A program made the translations under genes and the position numbers. A stretch of DNA of 64,000 bases, from contig CM034236.1 of assembly GCA_019916065.1 (NCBI GenBank), positions 52,790,690 to 52,854,689 of the forward strand, read 5' to 3'. The stretch comes from Vitellaria paradoxa. Taxonomy: Eukaryota; Streptophyta; Magnoliopsida; Ericales; Sapotaceae. How positions within the stretch are numbered: the stretch's first letter is position 1; every line of letters starts with the position of its first letter. This document shows positions 22,005 through 33,957 of the stretch, in pieces. The notes beneath the pieces are model-generated. The model did no database searches. It saw only the letters and a program-made list of their open reading frames with translations, and was not told where the DNA came from.

Positions 22005-23620
22005 CTAGTGATATGTCCTTTATGATGTATAGATTTGTCATATTATATGATTAAGTTGAGAGTATTATTATATATTAAAATAATTAAGTTATAAAAATAT
22101 ATTCAAAAACAATATATATTATTGTTTATGTGAATTTAATCAAATAGCTAGTAAATGTAGAACAAATTAAAATATTGATGCCATTAATAGTAACGATTCG
22201 ATTGAATTCAAATTCTAATAAATAAAAATAAAATAAAATAAATCAAAATGGTTGAAGAATAATAACACTTACTCATATAATTAAATAATTTTTATAATTG
22301 TTATTTTTACTATTTCTACCATAGTGTGTGTGTATATATCAATTATATATAAAAATTTACAAAATACAAATCAATTACATATAAAAATTTTTAAAAGATT
22401 AAAATTTAAGTACATACCCAAGAAATCATAAAGTCGAAAAGAAAATTGTTGTAATAAAAGTGTCCAAGAAATTTAAAAGAAAAAGAAGACTTTGTATCTA
22501 TCTATAAATTTTACATTTAGAATAATCATATCCTATTTAGATTATAATACCATTTTGAAATCCTATATTATTCCAATTATAATACTATTTTGATCGAATT
22601 AAAAGTCCAAATGTAAGAAAAGTTTGACTGACACTTCAATTATATTGATTATTCATGGGTAATTTTATTTTTTAATTTCTAATATTATTTTATACTTTTT
22701 AATAAATAATACTACAATAAATATATATATTTTTAATAAATAGTATTACAATTTGATATAAGATATATTACTTATTTTGCCTAACGATAAAAATAATAAA
22801 ATGACATGTTACTTGTTAATAAATTGAAATCTTTATTTAACAGGTTAATTATTTTTTGTATTAGTTTATTTAATAATATTATATTTATTATTCTTTAAAT
22901 AACAATTTATTAAATTATAAAAAATTAAAAATAAGAAATTATATTATAATTAAATAGAAGTGTCCATTAAATAAAAATATCAAGTGTTATCCACGAACAT
23001 TCGAGTTTAGATAAAATTGTGAATAAGATGTAATTATGTACAATACTAATTTCATTTAAATTATATAATTATAAATTAAGATAATTATAATTATAAATTA
23101 TGTTAATAAATTAAAATCTTTATTTAACATTTTAACTATTTTTTTACGTTATTTTGTTTAATAATAATATTTATTATTAAAACTTTTATTCAACAGGATA
23201 AATATTTTTTTGCATTATCTTATTTAATAACAATAATAATATTTATTATGTTTCAAACAGTAATTTATTAAAATATAGAAAAAATAAAAATAAGAATGTA
23301 TTTAAATAAAAATGAAAAAATAAAAAGTTACATGATAAATAAAAGTATAAATTAAATAAAAAAATCAAGTAATATCCATGAACACTCTAATTTGAATAAA
23401 ATTAAAAATTGTAAATAAGTAGTAATTATGTAAAATACTAATTTATTTATAAGATAATTAAGATAACTATAATTAGGTGTTACGTATCACAACCATACGC
23501 GTGTCACAATCGTAGTGCAAGTTAAGTTTTACGTGGCGTAAGATAATTATAATTAAGTGTCACGTGTTATAACCATAGCGTAAGTTAGGTTTTATATGAC
23601 ACAGAAGCGTTGCCAGACTT
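22005..23620 (-). mobile_element. Helitron-like element, copy 2
   Basis: On the minus strand it ends ...GACATATCACTAG followed by T, i.e. the CTAG terminus typical of Helitron 3' ends, with a degraded hairpin just inside. The opposite end is AGTCTGGCAACGC. It is about 1.6 kb, AT-rich, non-coding and aligned over its whole length with copies 1 and 3. Internal words such as AAATAGAAGTGTCGATTAAA...AAGTG.TATCCA.GAACATTC appear twice. The class is inferred from the termini. Confidence 0.6.
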
Positions 23621-23635
23621 TACTTTACATATATA

Positions 23636-25240
23636 CTAGTGATATGTCCCGTGCGATGCATGGATTTGTCATATTATATAATTAAGCTGAAGGTATTATC
23701 ATATACTAAAATAGTTAAGTTATAAAAATATGTTTAAAAGTAATATATATTGTTATTTATATAAATTCAATTAAATATCTAATGAACATAAAACAAATTA
23801 AAATATTGATACCATCAATAATATCGATTCGATTTAATTCAAATTTTAATAAATAAAAATAAAAGAAAAAAATTAAAATGATTGAAGAAAAACAACACTT
23901 ACTCATATAATTAAACAATTTTTATAATTACTGTTTCTACTTTTCCTATCACAATGTTTATATATATCAATTACATATAAAAACTTACAAAATACATATC
24001 AATTACATATAAAAATTTAAAAAAATAAAATTTAAGTACGCACCTAGTAAATGAAAAAGGCCAAAGAGAAAATTGTTACAATAAAAAGTCTCCAAAAATT
24101 CTGAAAAAAAAAAAAAAGAAGACTTTGTATCTATTTATAGATTTTGCATTTAGGAGAATCTTGTTCTATTTAGATTAGAATACCATTTGAAATCATATTT
24201 TCTTCTGATTAGAATACTATTTTGATCAAATTAAAATTCTAAATCCAAGAAAAGTTTGAGTGACACTTCAATTAGATTAACTTATCAATTGCCAATTTTT
24301 TTTTAATTTCTAATATTATTTTATACTTTTTTAATAAATAATATTACAATAAATATGTATATTTTTAATAAACAGTATTACAATTTGACATAAGATATAT
24401 TACTTATTTTGCCTAACGATAAAAATAATAGAGGACATTTTGCTTGTTAATAAATTAGAATCTTTATTTAACAAGTTAATTATTTTTTGCATTAGTTTAT
24501 TTAATAATATTATATTTATTATTCTTTAACTAACAATTTATTAAATTATAAAAAAATTAAAAATAAGAAGTTATATGATAATTAAATAGAAGTATCGATT
24601 AAATAAAAATATCAAGTGATATCCATGAATATTCTAGTTTGAATAAAATTGTGAATAAGAGATAATTATGTACATTGCTAATTTCATTTAAATTAGATAA
24701 TTATAAATTAAGAAAATTATAATTATAAATTATGTTAATAAATTAAAATCTTTATTTAACGGGCTAATTAATTTTACACGTTCTTTTTGTTTAATAATAA
24801 TAATAATATTTATTATTAAAACCTTTATTTAATAGGGTAAATATTTTTTACATTATCTTATTTGATAACAATAATGATATTTATTATGTTTTAAATAATA
24901 ATTTATCAAAATATATAAAAATTAAAAAATAAGAATATGTTTTAAATAAAAATAAAAATAAAAAATAAGAAATTATATGATAAATAGAAGTGTAAATTAA
25001 ATATAAATATCAAGTGATATCCATGAACATTCTAGTTTGAATAAAATTAAAAATTATAATTAAGTAGTAATTATGTAAAATATTAATTTCTTTATAAGAA
25101 ATTAAGATAACTATAATTAAGTGTTACATGTCAGAACCATACACGTGTCACAATCGTAATGTTATAATTAAGTGATATGTGTCATAATCGTAGAGCAAAT
25201 TAAGTCCTATACGGCGTAGCGACGTTGCCAAACTCTACCT
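23636..25240 (-). mobile_element. Helitron-like element, copy 3 (best preserved terminus)
   Basis: Minus-strand end: a near-palindrome TCCATGC-ATC-GCACGGG (complement of 23648-23664), then ACATATCA and CTAG before T, matching the Helitron 3' pattern (hairpin about 10 nt before CTRR). It follows copy 2 after about 15 bp in the same orientation and has nearly the same length. The far end is GTTTGGCAACGTCGC. No Rep/helicase coding sequence is present, so it is non-autonomous. Confidence 0.65.
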
Positions 25241-27577
25241 TATATATATATATATACACATATATATAATATGATATAAAATGAACTATAAATTAATTAT
25301 GATTTTAGTTTTGCAGAATATTTTTCAAAAAAAAAAGAGAAGAAAATAAAAAATAAAACTTGAACAATGTGAATCACTTTTAAGTTTATCGTTTTAAAAA
25401 AAAATAATAAAGATGAAGAGGAAGGAAGAGTGAGTACCCTTTAAATTTTTAATTAGAACAAAATTACCGGCCTGACGCCATCATTCTAGCCACACTATTT
25501 TTATTTATTTATTTATTTTTAAAGAGAATTTTTAGCTTAATAACAATAATAATAATATCGCCATATCATTTAATTGTGAAAATGCATGTTACCTTGCCTT
25601 GAGATTTTGGCCAAAATATCGCGAGTGACTAAAAAGCAGCTTAACTAAACACCGAAAGAAAACTCCCCCTTTTTTTTCAAAATTCTACTTTTTACCAATA
25701 TTCATATCCATAATTACTTCATAATTATCTTCAAATTTTACTTTTTTTTTTTCAATTTTTACACGGGATAAATGTACTTCACTTTTAATTTTTTACGTTC
25801 CAAAAAATTGATAATTATTATGAGAGAAGATGGAGTACAAAAAATTAAAAGTAGAGAGTATTCATCATCTACTTTTTCATTTATGCATAAATATCTAATT
25901 ATTTCATAATTATCTTCACTTAAATAAGGTAAGTAATATCTAATTATTTCCTAATTATCTTCACACAATGGTGTGTATGGAGTACATATTTTACCAAAAA
26001 TTTCAAAAAAAAAAATTTATTTTTTACTTATTACACGAATTACGAATCTATAATTTTTACTAATTTTTTTTTATTTTTTGTCATTTCAAACACGCCTTAA
26101 ATATGGTAACGATTTATCATTTCAAAGGCAATAAGATTAGTAAGATAATTACCATAGTAATAATTATCTAAATCCATGAATTCAAGTAATTAAATTCAAA
26201 TTAAATGAGTTTGAACCAATTAAAATTATTAATGAATATAATTGGTTGGATAATATAACTAATTGATTTTAAATGTGTTGATGATGTAATCAATTAAACA
26301 CCTAATTATTTGTTTCACCAAACACCTACTTTGTATATAAAAACTTTTCACATACAAAAATGAAGCATAGGCATATGACTTTAGTATTTTATTATTTTCT
26401 TTTTCCAAAATGAGGTCTGTACATATAAAATTTGTATTTAGAAAATAAACAAAGAAAATTTAAAAACAATTAATTTTTATTTATTGACTTGTGAAAAATG
26501 AATTATAATATCTAAACTTCTAATCAAATATATAATCCTTTGATTCTTTTCTTCAAGATGTTGATTATAAATCAACTTGATACTTGAGAATCTTTAGAGT
26601 TAATTTGCAGCTACATCTAAAGACTCTTTTTGTAATCAAAGAGAATGTCTTTTCTCCTTGACATTAACCTTACAGAAACCTTGTAGATGGGTAGGAGAGA
26701 ATCATTTTACTACTCTAAAATAATTATCTTATTATTTTATATATTAATAAAACATAAAATTAAGAAATTAAATAATATTATACTTTTTTAGTAATTATCT
26801 TTTATTTATTTCTTGTAAATTATAAAGAATAAATATATTAATTATCTTTACTAGTGCGCTTGCTAACAAGTGACTTAATTTGATTTGTCAATATTGTCAT
26901 CTTGAGAACTATATATATCACTTTGACCCATGAAAGCATATCATTTGTGCATTTGTTTAATTTTCTTGAAGTCTTCAAGGGGACACGAGATAAGATTTTA
27001 TTTGTTTGTTATTTAACACTTGATAATATTTGATTTGTGTCTGTAAGGCCATAGTAGAAATTTATTTACAAAATAAATTTTTACAATTTACAATTGTCTT
27101 GAAAAATAAATTATATTATATTAATTAACAAAAAATATTCTAATAAATAGAAACATATTTCCATCATATTTGTACATATACAAACAAACAGAAATAGGGG
27201 AAAAAAAAAAAAACACTAACATTTCAGAAGAAAAAAATAAGTGAAAGTTTCATTTTTTTTTTTTTTTTTGGGGGCAACAATCAAGTGAAATGGTAAAATA
27301 TTTGTCTTTGATTATAAATTTACAATTAAGTATTGAAATTTATTAAAAAAATCAACAAATGAGATTCGTCAATGTCCATTAAAAAATAATACGTTCAAAA
27401 ATTAAATAATGTGTAAGGAAAGGGTAATCACAGTAGGAGTTACAGCCAAACCTTAGTCCCCGTAAATATGTTTTCTTAACATTCATTTAGGTGATAGTAG
27501 AAAATATTTCCCCTGATTGAGGAGTCAACATATTGACTCTGAAAAATTCCTGCACACCTCTAATTCTCAATCAGCTA
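25241..27577. other. Long AT-rich region without a recognised gene
   Basis: It contains (TA)n at 25241-25265 and a family A MITE at 25970-26096. Otherwise it is unique-looking AT-rich DNA with many stops in all frames. I could not support an exon. Confidence 0.45.
25970..26096. mobile_element. MITE family A copy
   Basis: It starts GTGTGTATGGAGTAC and ends GTCATTTCAAACACGCC followed by TTA, with interior CTTATTACACGAATTACGAA typical of family A. Confidence 0.65.
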
Positions 27578-27732
27578 TTCTCCGTTTGGAGCTAAATAAA
27601 ATTCTACAAATTTCTACAAACATAAATTACGTGACAGTAAAATTTAAATTATTCACTCACTATACAAACTACGAGACATTTACTTTTACAATTTTATTTT
27701 ATACAGTTTTATATAACTCCAAACACACTCAT
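27578..27732. mobile_element. MITE family C copy, TA duplication
   Basis: Ends TTCTCCGTTTGGAGC and ATAACTCCAAACACACTCAT, flanked by TA (27576-27577 and 27733-27734). The interior carries ATTCTACAAATTTCTACAAA and TACGAGACATTTACTTTTAC, the family C signature. The TA duplication suggests Stowaway/mariner affinity. Confidence 0.75.
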
Positions 27733-27924
27733 TATTATGAATTTGTAGACGTATAAATTAAATTATAAATATATTTAAAAATGTCAACAAATATGTTTAA
27801 AATTCACAAAAATGATTAAATTTTAAATTAAAATTTACGGGTTTAATAAAACTCGTATCTAACCCATCAATAATAACTCATCATTAGATAAGTATAATTA
27901 AATTCAATTCGTCTAATCACAATC

Positions 27925-28260
27925 TTTTTTTTTTTTTTTGGATCCGACCTAAGTGCCAGCCCTGGCTATGATACATCTTGAAGGCATTGTTAAGCACAAT
28001 CGCCATAGCACTGTGCTATCATAATCATCGATCTCATTAATGGATCACATAAAATAAACGGTTCTGATCGGTGGTGTTAATTACTACCGCGGTCAGACTT
28101 TGTTGTACAACTAGATTGCAGGAGTGGATCTTCAAGCAAAAAATAAAAAAGAAAGAAAGAAAAAGAGAGATTACAAGAGTTGGATGCTACCACAGTTGTT
28201 CACACACAAGAAAGATAACATACACGCCAGCTGTAGGAGATAAGTGGGCCAATTTGTAAT
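27925..28260 (-). repeat. Possible retroposon fragment with terminal poly(T)
   Basis: A run of about 16 T at 27925 is followed by a GC-richer stretch (GGATCCGACCTAAGTGCCAG, GCCATAGCACTGTGCTATC) up to about 28140. Read on the minus strand this would be a sequence ending in poly(A), as in a LINE or processed transcript. I do not recognise a protein. Confidence 0.3.
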
Positions 28261-29401
28261 TAACTAGTGGGCCAATTTGTAATTAACTACCATCCAAGAA
28301 TCCAACGTCTATTTTCTAATCAAAAAATTATTTTTACTTCTTTTTCTAAATTTTTATTACTTTTTTTTAAACTACTAAATTTTTATTACTTCAATAAAAA
28401 TCACAATTACCGCCACACTAACGACCTGCAATTATTTATTATTTACTATCGAGCCCAATCAACCACCACTATAATATTATTGCCATACTGTTAATACTAT
28501 CATTATCCACACACTTGTTGTTGCTATTACCACCCAGTTATCATCGTTATTATTATAATTTTACCTTAAATATTAGTTCAAGACTTAAATTTCAGTTATA
28601 AAGATTATGTTTCTACTCATCTAATTTGTTTTAATATGAACGTTTTCTAAACTTAATTTTATTTGTGAGTTTTCTATTAACTAGCTACGTGATTATTTTT
28701 AAAGAATGAAAATATAAATTATATATCTTTTTTTCCTATATTTTAATCGAAATACCTATTTCTAATCACTTTAGATGTTTTATCTATAAGGTTACGAAAC
28801 AAATCGTTTCTCAACTAGTTTATTAGAATTTAGGCCTACCAATCACTGGATTCATATACAATGAATAAGAATGACTCCATTGAATGCTAAAGAGTGAAAA
28901 CCGTTTCGATTTTTTAGTCTGTTCTTATAGATTTTTGTCAAATTTTTTTAAAGTTGTTGAAAATTTATTGAGGCCTGTGAAATTATTATTGGAGTTTATA
29001 AAAAATTTATAAAAATTTGTTGAAATATATATATATATATATATGTGTATATAAATTTATAAAAATATCATGAAATACAAGAAAAATAAAATGTGTTAGA
29101 AGATTTTAAAAATTTTTAAATATTAATTCACTTTTTTAACGTTCCAAACACACCATTAATTACTGAAATTTTACATTGAGTGTAATTATACATGTTTTCC
29201 GTGTACTCATATGTAGTTGGCAGCTGCGAATGAAAAACTTGTACAGCAAATTAATTAATATGACTTTATAGCGTGTCATGGATTATATGAACAATACTGA
29301 TCTGTGTACGAATGTATTGGTGGTTTAGCAACACTGTCGTGTCATCGCCTCTCACGGGACTCTTCCCTCCCCTTGACAGCCAGTCAAGGGAACAGCTCGC
29401 A
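28261..29401. other. AT-rich region upstream of the CLE gene
   Basis: A TIR-element remnant lies at about 28890-29155 (right end AACGTTCCAAACACACCATTA) with (TA)n at 29025-29044. A GC-richer 80-bp stretch at about 29330-29405 adjoins the next MITE. No gene is visible. Confidence 0.45.
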
Positions 29402-29520
29402 GGGCATTTGGTTTATTAAAAATTAAAAAAATATTATTTATTTTTTATTTTATAGTACAAATTACAAAAATTTAATTTATCTTATTTTATCTCATTTTTT
29501 TTTTCACTCCAAACGTAACC
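29402..29520. mobile_element. MITE family A copy in the CLE promoter
   Basis: It starts GGGCATTTGGTTTATT and ends TTCACTCCAAACGTAACC, with the family A interior (TTTTATAGTACAAATTAC, TTTATCTCATTTTT). It ends a few bases before the TATA-like box and about 90 bp before the CLE start codon. Confidence 0.65.
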
Positions 29521-29524
29521 GGTG

Positions 29525-29533
29525 TAAATATAT
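29525..29533 (+). promoter_or_regulatory. TATA-like box of the CLE gene
   Basis: TAAATATAT lies about 80 bp before the ATG and is followed by a CA-repeat leader. Inferred from position. Confidence 0.4.
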
Positions 29534-29610
29534 TCACACACACAAACACACACACATACACGCAATATTCCTCAAACACGCAGTTATTACAATATTCCAT
29601 CTATTAGCCA

Positions 29611-29982
29611 ATGGCAGCTCCGTCCGGCGGCGGCAGGAGGAGAAGAGCGCGGCCGCTCTCTTCCCCGACGACGACAGCTTTTTTGCTGAGCATTATTTTG
29701 GTTGTGTTTCAGATGTTGCTTTGCAGTACTCCCGATGGGAAGGTTGAGGCAATTCGTACTTTTCACAGAGCTGAATGGGGAGGACTAGGAAGTACCATCG
29801 ACAACAATATCATCATCGTCAAAAAGGATGAGAAGAAGATGATCAGTCGTGGGAAGGGTCAATTGTTCTTTAGTGAATTTTTCAATCGGAGAGATTTTAG
29901 GCTGATCAATGGAACTCAGACAAGCTTTGAGGCGACTGAACGAAGGGTACCCACTAGCCCAGACCCTCTCCACAACAAGTAG
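29611..29982 (+). CDS. CLE (CLAVATA3/ESR-related) peptide precursor, CLE27-like
   Basis: A 123-aa intronless precursor of a secreted signalling peptide. After a basic N terminus (GGGRRRRAR) comes a hydrophobic segment at about 22-38 (AFLLSIILVVFQMLL) that should direct secretion. A variable middle follows (AIRTF at 47-51, GQLFFSEFF at 83-91). The CLE motif RRVPTSPDPLHN is at 111-122, one Lys before the stop. CLE peptides are cut out, hydroxylated on Pro4/Pro7 and perceived by CLV1/BAM-type receptor kinases. Position 6, usually Gly, is Ser; from memory Arabidopsis CLE27 has Cys there and also carries an AIRxF segment, so a CLE27-type orthologue is likely. A CT repeat and AATAAA follow the stop. 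Confidence 0.9.
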   Translation: MAAPSGGGRRRRARPLSSPTTTAFLLSIILVVFQMLLCSTPDGKVEAIRTFHRAEWGGLGSTIDNNIIIVKKDEKKMISRGKGQLFFSEFFNRRDFRLINGTQTSFEATERRVPTSPDPLHNK

Positions 29983-30096
29983 ATTCTCTCTCTCTCTCTC
30001 TCTAGTTTTCTGTACTTCTTCTTTTCCCTTTTGGTTTTTGCATAATCAGAAGTAGAATCAGGATTATAAAATATTCTGTACTGTAAGTTAAAACTG

Positions 30097-30102
30097 AATA
30101 AA
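30097..30102 (+). terminator. Polyadenylation signal AATAAA after CLE
   Basis: AATAAA is 115 nt after the CLE stop codon, beyond a (CT)n tract at 29985-30003. A plausible transcript end. Confidence 0.45.
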
Positions 30103-30322
30103 TTGAAAATCTTAGAATAGCTAAGATTGGGCCGTTTAAAGGATGGGGTTGATTGTTCAATAAATGAATTGAGTTAATACTTTTTTGATGCAAAATTTAC
30201 ATAGTAATTTTTTTTTTTTTAGCAATTGGCTGGAACTCACCGCAGCCCGTAGTGTGGCTCCCCCTGGTGTATAATGTTTACTTGAGTAGAATCATCCATT
30301 CAAAATGGTGTTTTTCTCAAAG

Positions 30323-30466
30323 AGCCGTTTGATACGATGTAGAACGTTAAAAAAATTTCTAAAATTTTTAAAAATTTTTAAAAATTTATTTTTACCTCAC
30401 TGTACAAATTACAAATTTATAAATTATCTCACTGTATTATATTTTTTTGTCACTTCAAACGCCTTC
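30323..30466. mobile_element. MITE family A copy
   Basis: It starts AGCCGTTTGATACGAT and ends GTCACTTCAAACGCCTTC, with interior CCTCACTGTACAAATTAC and TTATCTCACTGTATTA. Confidence 0.65.
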
Positions 30467-31980
30467 TAAATAAACATACTCTTGCAAGTTAAAATTTTTG
30501 ATTTCTTCAAGCGTGCAAATTTTGTTTAGATGTGGAACCAAAATAAGTTTAAAAGGTGAGCGATAAACATAGTAATATTAGTCCCGTAATGTCAAGTTTG
30601 TAAATTGTTTAATTTTAATCAAACAACTCACAACTCTTATTATGTAAGTAATGTATAAATTTGAACTCTTTATTGCTACTATTTTCTTCGACCGTGTTGA
30701 GGGCAGTGCGTGTAATATTACTAGGGGTCGTTTGAACTTTGTTGTCATATATATATATATATATATATATTCAACTGCTTTTATTATTAAATTTTTTATT
30801 TTCAATTGTTGTTTTTCATATGAAATAAAAACAAAAAAAAAAAAAACTCATTTGATAATGTAATTTTATTTATGACAGTTAGCTTTATCTTAATAAAATA
30901 TTTTATATAAATTAAATTAATTTAATAACATATGTTTATATTAATTCAATTACTTGTATTTACTTTAAATTACTAATTAATTTGAATATATCATATTAAT
31001 AAAGAACTTAACTTAATAATAAATTATTATTTTTTATTACAAATTAAATTAAATTAAATTATTAAAAAATTATTAAAATAAAAAATTTAATAAAAAATTT
31101 TTTAATTTTAATAAAGTAAATTATTATATCAAAAATATTTACAATTTATTAAATATATTATTTTAATAAAATTTATTATTTTGATTATAATTAATTTCAA
31201 TTTAACAACATAGATCATTTTAATCATAAATTATTAGTTTATATACTATTTAAAAAACACTTTTAATTTCATAAATATTTAAATAAAATAAATTATTTTA
31301 ACATGATGTGACAAAAATTGGCAAAGTATTCTAGTTAGAATCTAAATTAATAAAATTTTAATTTTAATTTGATTTCGTCACCTAAAATTTGGGATGTTTA
31401 TATTATTTGATATTTGACCCACAAAATATAGTTTGATAAGAATTCATCTATTTTTTAAGCTACCTAAGTAAATAAATTAATAAATTTGTTCTCCATATCA
31501 TATTTACGTTATTTTATCTTTTTCACTAACACAATTAAATTTGATATTTTTCATAAATCAATTTAATTCAATTATTAAATTCACACATAGATTTTTATTT
31601 ATCAGATTAAATTAAATTAAATCAAATCAAATATCTATTTTAAATTGAAATCCATTCTAAGAAATAAATAATTTTAAACGGAATACTATAAGAATGGAAG
31701 CGGGTAATTAAGAAATTTAAAATAAATAAATGGATTGGTTTGGGGTGGGATGAGTTAGGGAACTGATGTCGTCTGAAGCCGGTTTCCTTACAATACCTTC
31801 TTTTTTGTCTTTTATGCCTCCATTATGAGCCTCAAAGTTTTTTTAGAATTTTAAAAAATTATTAATTTCTCCTTATTAAATTTCATTACGTATTATTTTT
31901 ACATCATTTCAATATTAATTTTATTTTAAAATTTTTTGAAATTTCAAACACTCTCTGTAAATCTTAGAATGAAAAATTTA
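30467..31980. other. AT-rich region without a recognised gene
   Basis: (TA)n lies at 30748-30771. From 30880 to 31320 the sequence is almost pure A/T built from AATTTAATTAAA words, like the interior of the family G element (35521-36485), and both contain a GTGACAAAAAT.G.CAAAGT block, so this may be a decayed G copy. An eroded TIR element with right end TTTCAAACACTCTCTG lies at about 31830-31955. Confidence 0.45.
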
Positions 31981-32115
31981 GAGAGTGTTTGATTGATAAA
32001 AAAATACAATAGAAATATAAAAATTTGATTTACAAATGATATATAACGAAATTGGATTATTAGAATTAATAAAAATTAATAAATTTTAATTAATTTTAGT
32101 AAACCAAACAACTCC
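31981..32115. mobile_element. MITE family I copy, TTA duplication
   Basis: A 135-bp element with ends GAGAGTGTTTGATTGA and TAAACCAAACAACTCC. TTA lies at 31978-31980 and 32116-32118. The interior is reversed relative to the copy at 62937. Confidence 0.75.
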
Positions 32116-32165
32116 TTACAAGAGAGACTGTCATCAAAGTAAACGTGAGAGTAAATGCCAATTTA

Positions 32166-32656
32166 GGGTGCATTTGATTTGTTAAAAAATGTTAAAAAAT
32201 TTTAAAAATTTTTAAAAATTATTCACTTTTTATCTCACTACACGAATTACAAGTCCACAAATAATCTCATTTTGTTAAAAAAAGATAAAATTGAAATAAA
32301 ATGTGGTTTAGGGTTAATTTTGACACTATTTTTTCTGAAAAGTAGCAAATCGTGATAATAATTTTTTAAATCCGTTCCCACAAATTCAAAAAATTCACAA
32401 AAAATAGCGATAATGATACTCGTTTGAAAGTTTTTGATACGAAAAATATAATTGTATAAAAAATTTACACATTTGGTTAACTTACTTTCAGAATTTTTTT
32501 TTTTAGCGAAATATTAGAATTTTTTAAAATTAGTGATGGCGAAAAAATTAGAAGTAGAGGGATTGTTGAAAATTTATTGAATTTTTTTGTAATTTTTTAG
32601 TATGCCAAACCAGACTTTTATCTTATTTATTTCACTTTTATCACTTTAAATACATC
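32166..32656. mobile_element. MITE family A copy split by a family B MITE
   Basis: Outer ends GGGTGCATTTGATTTG and TTATCACTTTAAATACATC, with TTA at 32163-32165 and 32657-32659. The family A interior stops at AATAATCTCATTTT and resumes at TTTTATCTTATTTATTTCAC. The piece between is a family B element, so A predates B at this site. Confidence 0.8.
32274..32615. mobile_element. MITE family B copy nested in family A, TTT duplication
   Basis: The right end ATGCCAAACCAGAC is followed by TTT (32616-32618), matching TTT at 32271-32273. The left terminus has lost about 10 bp (it begins GTTAAAAAAAGATAAAATTG). The interior has the family B features AAATCCGTTCCCACAAATTC and TTAGTGATGGCGAAAAAAT. Confidence 0.75.
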
Positions 32657-32659
32657 TTA

Positions 32660-33190
32660 ATGATAACCAAATTATAAGTTTTTAAATAAAAATTTAACAA
32701 TTTAAATATATTTATATATTGTTAAATTTTAATTCACTGACATACGGCTAAACAATGTCAGTCCGATTTCTAGTGTGAACGCGAGATGCTCTTAAAGTCC
32801 GAATGAAATGGAAATTCATATCGATACACAGAAGAGTCACATCTCCTAGTTTTCTGTGATGTTCGAACTTTTTTTGCCTGCAAGCCGTACATTACTGTTG
32901 TTAGTTATGAGTTTTGTCATCTACTTTACCGTGGGCCTGTACGGTGGCTTTTGCACAAAAGCCACTAAACGTCATAAATTTTAATTAATTTTTATATTTT
33001 TTTTAATTTAAATTTTTTATATATCACAGATTTTTATTTTTATTATACTTTTTATTTTATTTTTTATCAACTACGAGTTCAGTAAGAATTTGCTTAACTG
33101 AAAGAGGAGGAGGCGAACAAGAATGGCAGTAATAACCAAGCCTCCTGTTTAGAACTTCAAAATACGTTAAAATTTATTATTTTTTTATGA
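32660..33190. other. Mixed sequence without a gene
   Basis: A moderately GC region (32740-32960) with a perfect hairpin GTGGCTTTTG-CA-CAAAAGCCAC at about 32945-32966, possibly fused transposon ends, then AT-rich family I sequence that is interrupted by the next SINE. Confidence 0.45.
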
Positions 33191-33205
33191 AATTTCATCA
33201 CATAT

Positions 33206-33410
33206 CTATTTTTTTTTTTGTAACGGGAGAAATCACCCAGTAATTTTATTCACTGAGTTACAAACTATCGGGAGAACTAGCGCAGCAATTTACCATCACG
33301 GCCTCCCACTTAAATCTTGGTCACTCCAGGTGAGAATCGAACCTGCGACTTAAGTATATCACCCAATCTCAGGCTTGATTCCTATTCCACTGGACCAACC
33401 AGGGGTAGGT
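33206..33410 (-). mobile_element. tRNA-derived SINE, second family, poly(A) tail
   Basis: On the minus strand: CCCCTGGTTGGTCCAGTGGA (A-box region), B box GCAGGTTCGATTCTC, then a body ending GGGTGATTTCTCCCGTTAC and poly(A). The target duplication is AATTTCATCACATAT (33191-33205) against AATTTCATTACATAT (33411-33425), 14 of 15. The flanks form one family I MITE, so the SINE inserted into it. It does not resemble the SINEs at 3818 and 18401. Confidence 0.85.
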
Positions 33411-33654
33411 AATTTCATTACATATTATTTTTACATCAATATTTTATATTTTTTATAATTTTTTACTATCCAAATACTATCTAAGTGCATTATTATAATA
33501 TATATATACAGATATATAATAAATTTCACCATATATTTTTATCAATTAATGTGACCAACCACATATTTTGTATTCGCATAACCACGTCTTATATTTCATA
33601 TATCCTTAGAATTTAATTAATCAAAAATTTAATATTTTTTATTTGGATCTTTAA

Positions 33655-33957
33655 GGTTGCATTTAGTTTAGTTTTTTGTTTTCTATTTTCAATTTCATAT
33701 TTTTTTATATTCTAAAAATAAAGAAACAAAAAATACTCTATTTTTCTTATTTTAAAATTTTTCTTATTTTGGATTAAAAACACTCAAAATGACTTTTAAC
33801 CGTGTAAACCCAATTTTTATTTTTTAAAATAGATTTTAAAACACAAATGACTAAATACGTTTTGAGTTGTTTTTGTTATTTTCAAAAACACAAAATGACA
33901 AATAAGTTCAAAATAAAAAATAAAAAATAAAAATAAAAAATAAATTAAATACCACCC
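33655..33957. mobile_element. TIR element family H, copy 1
   Basis: The left end GGTTGCATTTAGTTTAG and the complement of TTTAATTTATACC-like right end (AAATTAAATACCACCC) are inverted. The interior is an A/T run with TCAAAATGACTTTTAACCGT and repeated AAATAAAAAAT. Copy 2 lies at 60136-60452. Confidence 0.6.
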
